From contig LLCB01000374.1 in assembly GCA_001414345.1 (NCBI GenBank), forward strand, positions 1 to 51,009: 51,009 nt of DNA, read 5' to 3'. The position numbers were made by a program, and so were the translations under genes. This document shows, one piece after another, positions 9,973 through 20,186 of the stretch. The stretch's first letter is position 1. Each line of letters begins with the position of its first letter. This DNA comes from Hymenoscyphus infarciens (taxonomy: Eukaryota; Ascomycota; Leotiomycetes; Helotiales; Helotiaceae). Below the pieces are notes generated by a model, which did no database searches, was not told the origin of the DNA, and was given only the letters and a program-made list of their open reading frames with translations.

Positions 9973-12592
9973 GATAGTGGCTTGGATTTGTACATCGAAG
10001 AGGAACAGTGGTGGATGGGTAATGGTGAAGTTGATGGCTATTGATTTGGGGCAAAATTGAGTGAAACGGAGGTAGCAATTCAGAGATAGCCAGTGCATGG
10101 AATTAGTTGACCAGAAACAAAATTTATAATGATTACGTGTGACCTTAATTCACTATTCTTGTAACTTTACTTCATAATTTATGCTGCATGATTTCCAATG
10201 AGAAATAAAATTAGGTCTACCAGCTTTAGTCGAATATCATTTCAGTACGATCGCTTTTGGAAAACAGTAATAGAAATTCATCTTGAACTTTTAAGATACT
10301 TCATTTTCATCGTAAAAATAATTAACTTGAAACTTCTTTATCAGTGTAGTATTGAAAATAACATGCGAGCCTTTGATATCACCTCCTCGAAATCTCACTT
10401 AAACATCATGAATGTATGCGCTGAAATCGTACAATGTAATGCTAGATGAGGCCTTGCGAACATTTGAACTTGACATACTTATAACTCAAGCCGTCTAGTA
10501 AATGACGTTAGCTGTATGAACTTACGGCAAAGAACCTACTCTCTGTAGCTTAAAAAACTTAATGCTAGTAGCATCACTCCAACTACTTAATTCTTCATCT
10601 TAAATCGTTTAACAGAATTACCACTTGTTACCTTAGGCTTTCGGCATCTCACTTCAACTACCTCCTCATTTAATTAATGAATAAAAGTACTACTTTGGAT
10701 TTGCGAAATTAAATTGATGATTAATTACAAGAACTTACGATACACTACTCAAACTTTGTAAATTTCCTAGTTGTGTCATAAAACCGATTTTTTACTTCAA
10801 ACTTTTGTTATCTTACCTATTAGGGCATACCAAAGGCAACGAATCACTAAATTGTAAAACAAAAATTTGCATCATGTTTCTAACTCTCATATTCTTCCAT
10901 CCTAACTAGTGTCGTTCCACGCTGGTGCAATGCTTTAGCGGGTCAATATAAGTGAACTTGAAGAAGTGTCGTTGTGAGACATAAAAAAGGACATTGCTCT
11001 CCGCCACCTATTTGGATTTTCTGGAAACAGTCTAGAACAATTATAATTATTGTTTGGCGGAATTGAAAAGTTGGGTTCTTAACTCTCCGAAATCACTGAA
11101 ACAATATTCACAATTGTTCAAGAGTAGAGTAATGACGGGATGTCCTACCTTGCCCCGATTCTTACTACATATCATAATTTTACTGTCCTCAAGACGCGCT
11201 AAGTCACGCTTAGCCACAACAAACAGTTCTATAGGGAAAGTCTTCAACTCTGACATTCTGGCAGCTTTAGAACACCACCTAAACAAACAACCACATTCAG
11301 AAGATGTCGTCTAGGTTGGAAGAAGAAACAATATCAACATTGGCTTTGCTGCAGGCCATCCCAATCAGTACCCTACCTAGAGACAGCAACTTCGGCACCA
11401 TGTCTTCAACACACGATCGTCAAGATTCCTCGGCCACAGAAGGACAGACAGCAATGGAGTCGACGGCGGATCAGGTGTTCTAGCTCGATGAGATATATAC
11501 TAATCTCATAACAGAATCCAAAGGAATTTCGGACCTCCCGTTGAATGTTAGAATCATGTTGAACTTTGGGTAATGACTCGAACCTTGGATCTCATATTGA
11601 AATTTGTTCTTCCGGATCAAGCGTTATCTCTCATCGAATGTTACCTCTCCTTTTCCAGCGCTTAACTTACTCTTGGATGTCCAACCGAGACCTCCATCTT
11701 CTTGCTTCTTAGATATCCGCTGTGGTCGCTTAAGCTGTAAGTGTTTTCGAACCTGTCAGTGTTCTCACGGGAAGAGTCCTACAGTACTAGCGATCAAGTC
11801 TGTGCCGTTTGCTCTTTTTACACCAAAGCATACATACCAACAACACTTAAGAATTTAATAAAGAAGATTGGTAAAAATGTAGAATATTTTCTATAGAATC
11901 TATTAAACCTAGCATTTCCTTCCTTTCTGTCTAGTCCGAGTTAGCTAGATAATATAGAGTATATGTTAAATTGTTTATAAAGTAGAGTCTTTCAAAAATC
12001 TAAAAACATTCCTAAAATCAGTTCTTTTGAATAATGGTGAGAACTACCATAAAAGATCGAGCTTGCGATAAGATACACCTATATAAAAATGTTAAGAAGG
12101 TAGTTAGCTTCAAGTATATAAGAGTGATATATATTTTAGTTATTCTATATAGAGTTATAGGTTCTCTTAAACTAGGTGGCAAATGGCTCATACTTAATGG
12201 CACCACGTCAATAATCTAAGCATTTGTTAATACAGCGTTCTCCAGCGTGCTAGTCTCACAGAATAGAGCCCCTATCTTAAAAAAAAAATGTTAAGAAACT
12301 AGCCATTGTCTTTGATTACACATCTCACGTTATACTGGAGTTACACTAGTAGAGAAGTAAAAATACGCCTCAGACTTCAAATCCAAAAGAAGCCGGCAAT
12401 GTTTAAAAAGAGATGTGGTGAATAGTCTTTAGACATAAGATTATTTGCTTCGCTTAGGTAGATCCTGGCATTACCTTGCACCCCCCGGTTGACTCCTGCT
12501 ATATCTACTGCTGTAAATGGACTATAAATCCGCTGAACAACAAAAGCACATACAGCCACGTAAAAATTCTACAAATAGTACCTTCAGGCAGC
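9973..12592. other. AT-rich intergenic start of the accessory island
   Basis: No gene with family resemblance. From about 10,130 the DNA is AT-rich; 11,860-12,300 is very AT-rich, possibly old repeat DNA. A 59-codon frame beginning MSSRLEEET at 11,303 is followed by a plausible small intron (GTGTTC ... CTCATAACAG, 11,477-11,515) but quickly meets stops afterwards; it may be a gene fragment. Two open frames on the minus strand at 12,377-12,717 lie just beyond the nucleotidyltransferase-like pseudogene and are unrecognised. Confidence 0.5.
11303..11482 (+). other. Possible small ORF or gene fragment
   Basis: ATG at 11,303 opens 59 codons (MSSRLEEETISTLALLQ...; Ser/Thr/Glu-rich) ending at a TAG-adjacent stop. 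A short intron-like segment overlaps its end, after which another frame continues for a few codons. No family is recognised and nothing shows it is expressed. Confidence 0.2.
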
Positions 12593-12956
12593 TTATCCAA
12601 GAATCCCTTGCTGTAAATCGCTAGGAGCAGGTTGGGGAAGATGGTTTGGATCCAAAGTGGAAGCTGCGTTTTTTGCCACCGCAACATCGATCCCCAACCT
12701 GATGAATAGAGGTCCAAGCTCCGGATATCTCTTCATTGCGAGTCCAATATATTGGGGGTTTAATTCAGCTCTTCTAGCCTTTATTGCTTGACGAAAACTT
12801 CCCTCCAGCCATCGTAAGTCGACCGGGTCGTGGAACTTGGCGCGGTTTGCTGTTGCACAAAGCTTTCCTTTGAAGAGTTAAACGGGATCAAGAACCGGAG
12901 CTGCCCCATTCCCCTGACTCATGCCGTTGATGGCTACTGCGTCTGGTCGGTTGTTG

Positions 12957-12964
12957 CCCATAGA
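12957..12964 (+). repeat. Target site duplication, left copy
   Basis: CCCATAGA directly abuts the left TIR of the hAT element and matches 16,208-16,215 exactly. Confidence 0.85.
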
Positions 12965-15900
12965 TAGGTCTGCACAACGAATAAAAGCTACGAATATATT
13001 CAGAATATTCACGATTTTCCACAGATAAATTACCCTTCGAATTATTCAAAAATAAGAAGAGTTTAAGGTATAAATAGCAGTCGTTTATTTAAGAATATTC
13101 TATATTCTCTACCCTTTTAGTATAGTTTCCCACTTATCTAAATATATATAAAAATCCCTTAAAATTATCCGCTTTAGTCGCTTTCGTTGTCTCAATTAGG
13201 CTACACTAAGGCGTTTCTAGACTAAAAAAGTAGATAAATTAGTTATTAAATAAGGCTATTCCCAAAGTGTTACTTATACCAAGCTCAGCTTATAAAATCG
13301 CTCTCCAATTACTCTCTTTTTCCTTACTCTTTTTATCCTCTTAATTATAATAACTCTTTAAAAGTCTTATAATATATATAGTAGAACTATCTATCGCTAT
13401 ACACTATACCCTAATTATATCTTAACCCTCTAAAAAGAGCCTTTCAACGTCGACTTCAGTACTTAGAATAGCTAATAAATCGTATATATAAAGTATAATA
13501 TTTAAGTATTAAAAGGTATTTAACTTCTACTATTCTAGAAGCTACTCCTTATTAGTATTAAAAGTCGTAATATAAGAGTTATTAAGATACTAATCAAAGT
13601 TAGTACGTAACTCGTCGAGGCCAGTAGTATTTAAAGTACGAGCTCTTAAAAGGAGATTCTACTAGTAGATAGAGTATCCTAGTAGACACTTTATAGCAGG
13701 CTCTATTTAAATAATTAGACTATCTTAAGAGTATTAGCGCTTTATATAAAGTTTAATCTAATTAATAATTTAAAGAGCTTAAAAAGGGTTATATTATTAT
13801 TAAATTAGCGTATACTTAATATATAGATCAAGGATATAAGCGATAAAGTAAATTAGTAACTACTCTATTTTAAAAGTCTATTTTTTAAGTAAAATTTTAG
13901 TATAATTAAAAGTATCTTTAAGGTCTTAGAGTATAAGAGCGTAAAAAGCCTCTCTTATTATAATATTATAAATAAGGTCGACTAATCCCTATATAATACT
14001 AACGTATTTAGAGAGAGATAGCGCCTAGTATAAAACTAAAAGTATATAATTATAAAAAGGCTCTATATAAAGCTCCACCTACTTATAAAGATCCTACTTA
14101 TCCTAGGTAGGAATAAGGAACCGACATATGCTAAAGTCTCTCCTAAATCGAGCAATTATACCCTTTTATTTTTAAGCCTTAAACATTATTAAATAAAGGG
14201 AATTCTACTAAGTATTAACATTAATAGAAATTATCTTTATTTAAGTAATTTAATACTAAGTATCTTAACATTCATTACTTCTTATAATCTAGAGTATAAG
14301 ACAACGTATTTTCATATAAATCAAGAGAGAGACATAGTATATAAGAAACTCTCTATTCCTAGGTAAATTTTATACTAAGTTTATAACTCTTAAAGCCTCT
14401 TCTATATTCCTACTTTTTAAGAAGTTAAATACTATAATAGTAATAAGTATTAAATAATACACTAAATACCTAATCTAAGAGTTATAACCTTAAAAGAGAT
14501 ACTATAGTATATTAAGATTAAGTATAGGATTATTATTATAGTAAGACCTAAGCTTCTAAAGAAAGTAGTTATAAAAGGTGTTATTATTAGTAGTATTATC
14601 CCTATAAATTATAAACACTTTATATATAATCCTAAGGCTAAAACTTTAACTTCATTACTCTAAAAGCGTCTTATCATCTATCTTATTAAATTATATTATA
14701 TTAATATTACTAGAAAAAGAGGCAAATAAAACATCTACTATTCCCTCCTTAGACTTATTATAAACCGCCTTAACATACTTAACATTCATATAATATTATT
14801 ACTAGTTAGGGCTAATCTAATACTTAATTCCTCCTATAATATACTTATAGTTTTTAGATAACTATCTATTAAAGGTAATAGAGATAGATATACATATTTC
14901 TATAAGTAAAAGCGCTTATTCCTACCTTATCTTATTAAACTTTTACTTAGTAAACTATTGAAGAGTTATATAGCTTTTGAAGAGTAGAAGTTAAGTATTA
15001 GAATAATATAACTATTTAAAAGCTATATAATCGATAAAAGCGAAAGCTTAGTTTATTTACATAATAAAACGTAGATAAGTATCTATAGTATTAATTCTTA
15101 GTAGGAGTACTTAAATAAAAGGCGTAATATTTATTATAGTAGACGCCCCTAGTACTAGCTCCCTCTTATAATATATGTCCTTTATAAACTTATGCTTTTT
15201 AAATAGGTAATTAACGATATTAGAGGTATTACTATAGTAGTAGGAATCGAAGGAGTTCTAGGAGTAAAACTTATATATCTATTAGTAGTTAAAAAGTAGT
15301 GTTTTCTTACCTTTTTTAGTATACTTTTCCTAGAAGCTATCTAAGTATATAATATTAAAGTATTTATATATAAAAGTCGTCTTATCGTAAGAGTATATAG
15401 GCTTTTATTAAGAAGCTCGATGGAGAGTAATAGTAGTAAGAATAGTATATTTAGGACGTTTGCGTACCTTATCTTAAGAGGGCGATTTAAGGTCCTTATC
15501 TTAGGTCTCTAGTAATACTATAAGGGAAGGAGAGACTAGAGAAGAGGCGTTTAGAGAGGCTTAAAGAGCTTATACTATAGCAGCATCGTCCTTAAAGGAG
15601 GCCTAGGACTAGATATATCGAAGTCGAGATAGTATATAAGAGACGTCTCCTAGTTAGCGGTTTTAGATAATAGGATTGATTTATTTGATAATAGTATAAT
15701 TAAGGCGCGATTAATTACTTCTAAGAGATGCTCGAGTAGTAGATAGCTAGTAGCGGGGGCTCCTTCGAATAAGGCTTAAATTAAAACGTTAGTATTATTA
15801 TATCCTAATAGTCTTAAACTAGTTTAGAAACTAGTTTAAAGGTTATATAGGACTAGAAATCTAACTTTTAGGAAAAGATAAATAAAATAATAATAATAAG

Positions 15901-16207
15901 AGATAAATAGATATCTTTAGAGATTTAAGTAGAGGCGATAGTAATCTATTAGTAATAATCAAAAAGTAAGTAAATTAAGAGTGTTATTATGTTTATATAT
16001 ACATATAAAAAGGGAGTAAATTTCAACTTATACAAACCCTCTATGCCAAGACCCAGGGTGCGGATATTAAGCCTAATAAATAGAAACTATTCGTAATATA
16101 TTTATTTAAGCTCTTATCGCTTGAATAATTGCTCGAATACTATCTATCTATTTAATATTTATAATAAATAATTAATATTTTATTCATCAATTCGTTGTAC
16201 AGACCTA
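12965..16207. mobile_element. hAT-type DNA transposon, RIP-degraded, with TIRs and 8-bp TSD
   Basis: A 3,243-bp element bounded by terminal inverted repeats TAGGTCTGYACAACGAAT (12,965-12,982 and 16,190-16,207, one C/T mismatch in a CpA context). It is flanked by an exact 8-bp direct repeat CCCATAGA (12,957-12,964 and 16,208-16,215). TIRs beginning TAGG and an 8-bp duplication are hallmarks of the hAT superfamily. The interior is extremely AT-rich and has no open frame of 60 codons; in 13,501-13,740 I count four CpA and no TpG, the signature of repeat-induced point mutation (RIP), so no transposase domain can be read. Size is right for an autonomous hAT. It sits inside the nucleotidyltransferase-like gene. 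Confidence 0.85.
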
Positions 16208-16215
16208 CCCATAGA
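16208..16215 (+). repeat. Target site duplication, right copy
   Basis: CCCATAGA directly abuts the right TIR; on the minus strand it encodes part of Ser-Met-Gly in the interrupted gene. Confidence 0.85.
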
Positions 16216-16651
16216 GTAGCGAGCCCCTGTCTTTCGTCAGAATAAAGAACTATACTTTAGAGATGCATTCGTTGGAAGTAGAGAACTAACCAGGAAATTG
16301 TTCACAGAAAATTTCCACTAGCACTGTCGTTGACTTTGGGTTTTCCGACCACAAAAATGCAACGTAGTCTTCGCGGGTCTGAGGGACCACAACAAAGCCC
16401 TCTTTCCCAACCAAGAGGTTTATGACGACCTGCTTCGTGAGTGCTGCGAAACAATTAATGTCTTGAGTTTCACGTTGGCCGCCGGGGACAGTAATGGCAT
16501 ACCCGCCGAAAATCCCGAATTTGATTCCTGCGTTGCTCAAGGCCCGAGACAAGGCAATTGCGGCGTCTTTAAGGTGGTCTTGATGCATTGTTGTGTCTAT
16601 TTTGTGGTGGAAATAAGCTTCAGATTTGGAATTGACGTCGTAGAGTGACAA

Positions 16652-17505
16652 ATGTAATGAGTATTTTTGTTGAGCTAAAACTCTGCAAGATAAGGAACAG
16701 TTTGTGAAAATAATGTTTCACGTCTGCAGTTTTTCCGAGCAGTCGATTTGTACCGGCATGAGCTATCTGGTACATATCTCGGAGTCTGATTTTGGGGTTT
16801 GGGCTGTTGGTATCTCAAACTGTTTCTAAATAACTGCGCGTGGTAATGTTGACGAACCAAAAACGTGGTGAATTGTGTTTGCCAAAGGGAGTTGTTGTAA
16901 TTTTGGGATGTCCATGTGCTGGTGACTACCGAAGCCTAGTCGCCATCTTCCCAAGAACAGGTAGATGTTGAACTATGAGATTTTCGGTTGGAAAATGGTT
17001 CAAGAAATATGGGAAATAGGAAGGAAATGATGAGAACATAAAACCTACTTCCACTTCAATCCTCGCTTTCTAAGCACTACTCATAACCAGGAATTCTCTC
17101 AGCCTCCTGATTTTTTGCAACGAAAACTAGTCATTGTGTTTTCCGAGATATGATCCAGGCGTAGGGCCTTTCCAGCAACTACTCGTAGTCTAGTTACTGT
17201 CGCGAGCACTTCAGGGCTGACACCGCTCAATCCAAGTCCATTCCATCCACCAGCTGCTCTGCCGCAATCATAGCAACAGCCTTTTGCGACTCCAGAAAGT
17301 TTTGGCAAAGTCCGACTAGCCGAACTGGTGACCTCCTGGGCATTGAGAGTGAAGGGATTTCAGTCGGTAAGATGATATCCCTCATTTGGCTGCGGTATTG
17401 TGGGTTCGAGGGAGCATTGCCACGAGAAACAACGCTCTAAGGGAGACCATATATCCTGTCTAAGAGAATAACAAGAGTTCTGAATGGAGATATTCACGAT
17501 GAAGA
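16652..17505. other. Accessory region, possible gene remnants
   Basis: Contains the promoter side of the nucleotidyltransferase-like pseudogene. A 69-codon minus frame at 17,099-17,308 has several Cys and Gly (GCCYDCGRAAGGWNG) and may be a further exon of the degraded minus-strand gene just upstream, but I cannot join them with confidence. Confidence 0.35.
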
Positions 17506-17903
17506 TCAGAATCTTAGGTAGCCTCGTTTGTACTCAATGTATAAATCAAACTCCTTGATTTCATCAGGTTCGAAGAGACCTGTTCTGAGAAGCGACGCGG
17601 CCTTTAGGCCCATAGAATCAGGCACACATATTTCAATATCCTAGAGTAAAATTAGGGGCAGGATTGAAATAGTTTTAGAGAGTGATTGCTTCTTTACATG
17701 TAGCACGCGTGGTACATTATAGTAGTTCAGTGCTAGCTCTCCTCGATTTCTCCCACAAGATAGATAGGCATACCGCCACGTTCGAGGACTCGGAGAGCTC
17801 CCATATCTCGATCGATTCTTGGATGAGATGTAAAAAGATCCTCTAGCGTGAAAAGTTTAGGGTCGCAGGTCGGCCTCCTAGGTTGAAGTTGGGATAGAGA
17901 AAC
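17506..17903 (-). pseudogene. Unrecognised frameshifted gene remnant
   Basis: Two coding-like blocks in order on the minus strand. Block one (17,903-17,733) reads RRPTCDPKLFTLEDL, then SHPRIDRDMGALRVLERGG and MPIYLVGEI before a frameshift. In the next frame ELALNYYNVPRVLH continues and meets a GTAAAG donor; an acceptor TCTAG at 17,641 opens block two (17,640-17,506), DIEICVPDSMGLKAASLL, GLFEPDEIKEFDLY and a stop. The balanced, non-repetitive residue use across two frames and an intron is typical of a recently broken gene. I do not recognise the family. It could belong to the same fungal group as the neighbouring nucleotidyltransferase-like gene, but that is a guess. Confidence 0.5.
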
Positions 17904-18331
17904 TGTATTTTTGAAAACTGGTTTATTTTATGAACAGTGTTGAACTTTACTTTTGACATTAAGCTAGGTCAACCCAGTTGGTAGAGTCCCGCCTGGTCTT
18001 TTTCTTTGGAGGGCATGGTTGTGCCCAATTTGGAGCCCCGAGTTGCAAAAGAGCAATACAATTAGATATGCACTTAAACGGAGAGCAAGGAGACAAATTC
18101 AAATTTGCCAGAATGGTGCAGTCTACAAAAGGATAAGGGGTACTCGAGCAATCACAAAAGACAACAATCATTAAGTAAGATGTATGGCTTCATGGTTTCT
18201 ATTAAAAGTGTCTAAGGAGCACCTAGATCTAAGGAACACCTATAACAAGTAGAACAGATCTAACCGCCCTTGATTCATCGCATTTCAATTCGTGTGCATT
18301 ATTTCATATTTCAATACTCTCGTGAGAGTTG
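17904..18331. other. Intergenic: upstream of the remnant and AHA1 3' flank
   Basis: No coding or RNA feature recognised; includes the 3' UTR of AHA1 next to 18,331. Confidence 0.5.
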
Positions 18332-19467
18332 TCATAGAATCGTACCGAAGCTGAGCAATGATTAGCGTATAATCATGAATGGCACTTGGGACGAAAAACT
18401 CACCCAAAGGTCTGCTTGATGCTTCTAACGTAATACTCCCGCCAGTTTCTCTTGGTAACCTCTTCTTGTCCAATAGGAACTCCACTCCAGCTGACTCTCA
18501 TAACGGTAACGTTATCGACGTCATTTTGGTCAAAGTTGATCTCAAGTCTGGAGAAGTGTCCCTTTGGCCACTGATCCAATCGCCAGCTCTGAACAATCTT
18601 GGTTGGCTCAACAAGTTCAAGATATTCTCCTGAAACGTTGCCACCGAAGAGTTCATATTTACCACCTTTCTTAGCACCCTCAAAGAGTTTTGGAGCAGCA
18701 CGAGTAAAGGCGGCGATACGTTGGGGGTCAGTGAAGGTTTGGTAGAGTTCTGTAGCCGGAGCACGGAATTCCTCGGTATCTGTGACTGTGGTAGTATTTA
18801 CCGAAGTAACTTTGTTACTTTCAGTATGGGTAGACGACTGGATAGGGCCGGAAGGGGTGTGCAACTTTGGAGTGGAGACACCGCTTGTTGGACCGGAGCC
18901 AGGTGCGTGTTGAATGTCTTTGCCATGCTCAGCAATCAAGGCTGGGCCAAGCTTGGCGAATTGCTTTCGCAACTGCGGGACGATCTTTGCACGTACGAGA
19001 TCTTTGACTGGAGCCTTGGAGTTGGCATCAGAGTAGATATCTATGTCAAACTGATGGATGTTAGTCAAGCCATGACGAGCGCCCATTGGGGACGACAAGA
19101 CATACAACATACTCGTTTTCTTCTGTGTCGTGGGCTACCTCGGGAACGGTGATGGTGCCACTGACATCCTCACCGTCCTTGGTTTTGCCTAAGCGGGGAG
19201 GTCAGGAAGGATCTTGACAAAAGGGTCGAGGAGAGCAAACTTACCAGAGTACTCGAGAACTAGCTTGACATCAAAGATAGTGATCACCTTGCCCTTGCGC
19301 TGGTTGACATCGACGTCTCCATCCATGCTAACCAACTTGTCCAATTGAGCGGTGACACCATTCTCCTCAGCTTTGATGTCTTTGACGCTACCCTCCAGCC
19401 ATGACTTGGTCCAACCTGACGCGTCCTTGTTGACCCAGTGCCAATTGTTTGGATTGTGGAGGACCAT
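18332..19467 (-). CDS. AHA1: Activator of Hsp90 ATPase
   Basis: Cytosolic co-chaperone of 323 aa that binds Hsp90 and stimulates its ATPase. Exons on the minus strand: 19467-19245, 19188-19106, 19050-18404 and 18350-18332. The N-terminal Aha1 domain (residues about 10-150) begins with the conserved NNWHW motif and includes KLVLEYSG and VPQLRKQF. A Ser/Thr-rich linker follows (about 155-195), then the C-terminal AHSA1 domain (about 200-323), START-like, with FTDPQRIAAFTRA, GGKYELFGG and a Trp-rich strand SWRLDQWP. The last exon codes only FGTIL and stop. Domain order and length match the family. It is the one intact conserved gene inside the degraded island. Confidence 0.95.
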
Positions 19468-20186
19468 GATGGGCCAAAGGTAGTTGAGTTATTGAGGTCG
19501 AACTTGGAGTTGGAGTCGAAGAAGAAATGGGACTCAACTGGAAAAGCTTGTCAGCAAATATTGTGGGAAAAGCTGAAAACTCGGTGAGGGGTAGATTTGG
19601 AGATCAGAAGAAACCCGAAGGTATAGCAATTTCAGCAAGGACTTGAGTACAAAGTCTGTCCATATGACTGGTGCCAGCTTTATCTATCATCATATCAAGG
19701 AGGTCGAGGCCATCTTCTCCACCGCGTGCTCTGCCATTCCAACTTGGAATGTCAAGTACCGCGGACGGTGAAGAGTTGAGCGCAAGAATGGATGTGCGCG
19801 CGAGGGAGGAAGTGGAATAACGTACCGTCTTCTCTGTAGAAACTATCGTGTGGTCATGAAGGCGTTCACGATCTCAAGCAGCTTTGAGAAGGCGTGGTGG
19901 GCGTCCGAGGTTGCGAGGCTCGAAGAAATAATGAGAAGGTCGTGGAAGAATTCAATAATTCCAAGAAGTGGTGTGGTTTTGTGGGCCTGAGGCAACGACA
20001 CGGAACTACTATGATCCGTTCCGAGTTAACTAGGAGCACTTTTACCTACTCCAGGTAGATTACTGGCTACAACGTCTCTGGTGTCACTGTAAGTAACCGC
20101 GTTTCTGCCAGTTTCTATAGCCTCGTAAATCCATCACGGATATCTCTAGTTTGTTACGTATCTTAATACGTCGACTGTTCTGGGAT
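19468..20186. promoter_or_regulatory. AHA1 promoter and divergent intergenic region
   Basis: 719 bp upstream of AHA1. No consensus heat-shock element array (repeated nGAAn) was noticed, and the start of the opposite pseudogene is at the far end. Confidence 0.4.

Larger units (their letters stand above)
12593..16651 (-). pseudogene. Nucleotidyltransferase-like gene split by a hAT transposon
   Basis: The N-terminal half is at 16,651-16,291 (ATG at 16,651), with a 64-nt intron (16,290-16,227) and exon 2 from 16,226 to the element. It shows the nucleotidyltransferase-fold hallmark FGIFGGYAI, then QRETQDINCFAA where relatives have an Asp pair. The C-terminal half is at 12,956-12,593, with KGKLCA, KFHDPVDLRWLEG and LNPQYIGLAMKRYP. 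If the element and one copy of its 8-bp duplication are skipped, the reading frame continues exactly (...ARYSM GNNRPDAV...), so the two halves are one gene. A TAA stop interrupts the C-terminal half just before LFKGKL, and the expected second Asp is Asn; both changes fit C-to-T mutation in CpA context on one strand. The family link is from remembered fungal proteins. Function is lost here; the native substrate is unknown. Confidence 0.75.

Noticed and set aside
9391..10098. 235-codon antisense frame over the Myb/SANT-like gene
   Set aside because: The plus-strand frame has consistent introns and coding character; the antisense one has neither.
12965..16207. Tc1/mariner reading of the transposon (TA duplication, termini GGTCTG)
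   Set aside because: The TIR match includes the TA on both sides, and outside it there is an exact 8-bp repeat that also reads in frame as a single copy. The 8-bp hAT model explains more.
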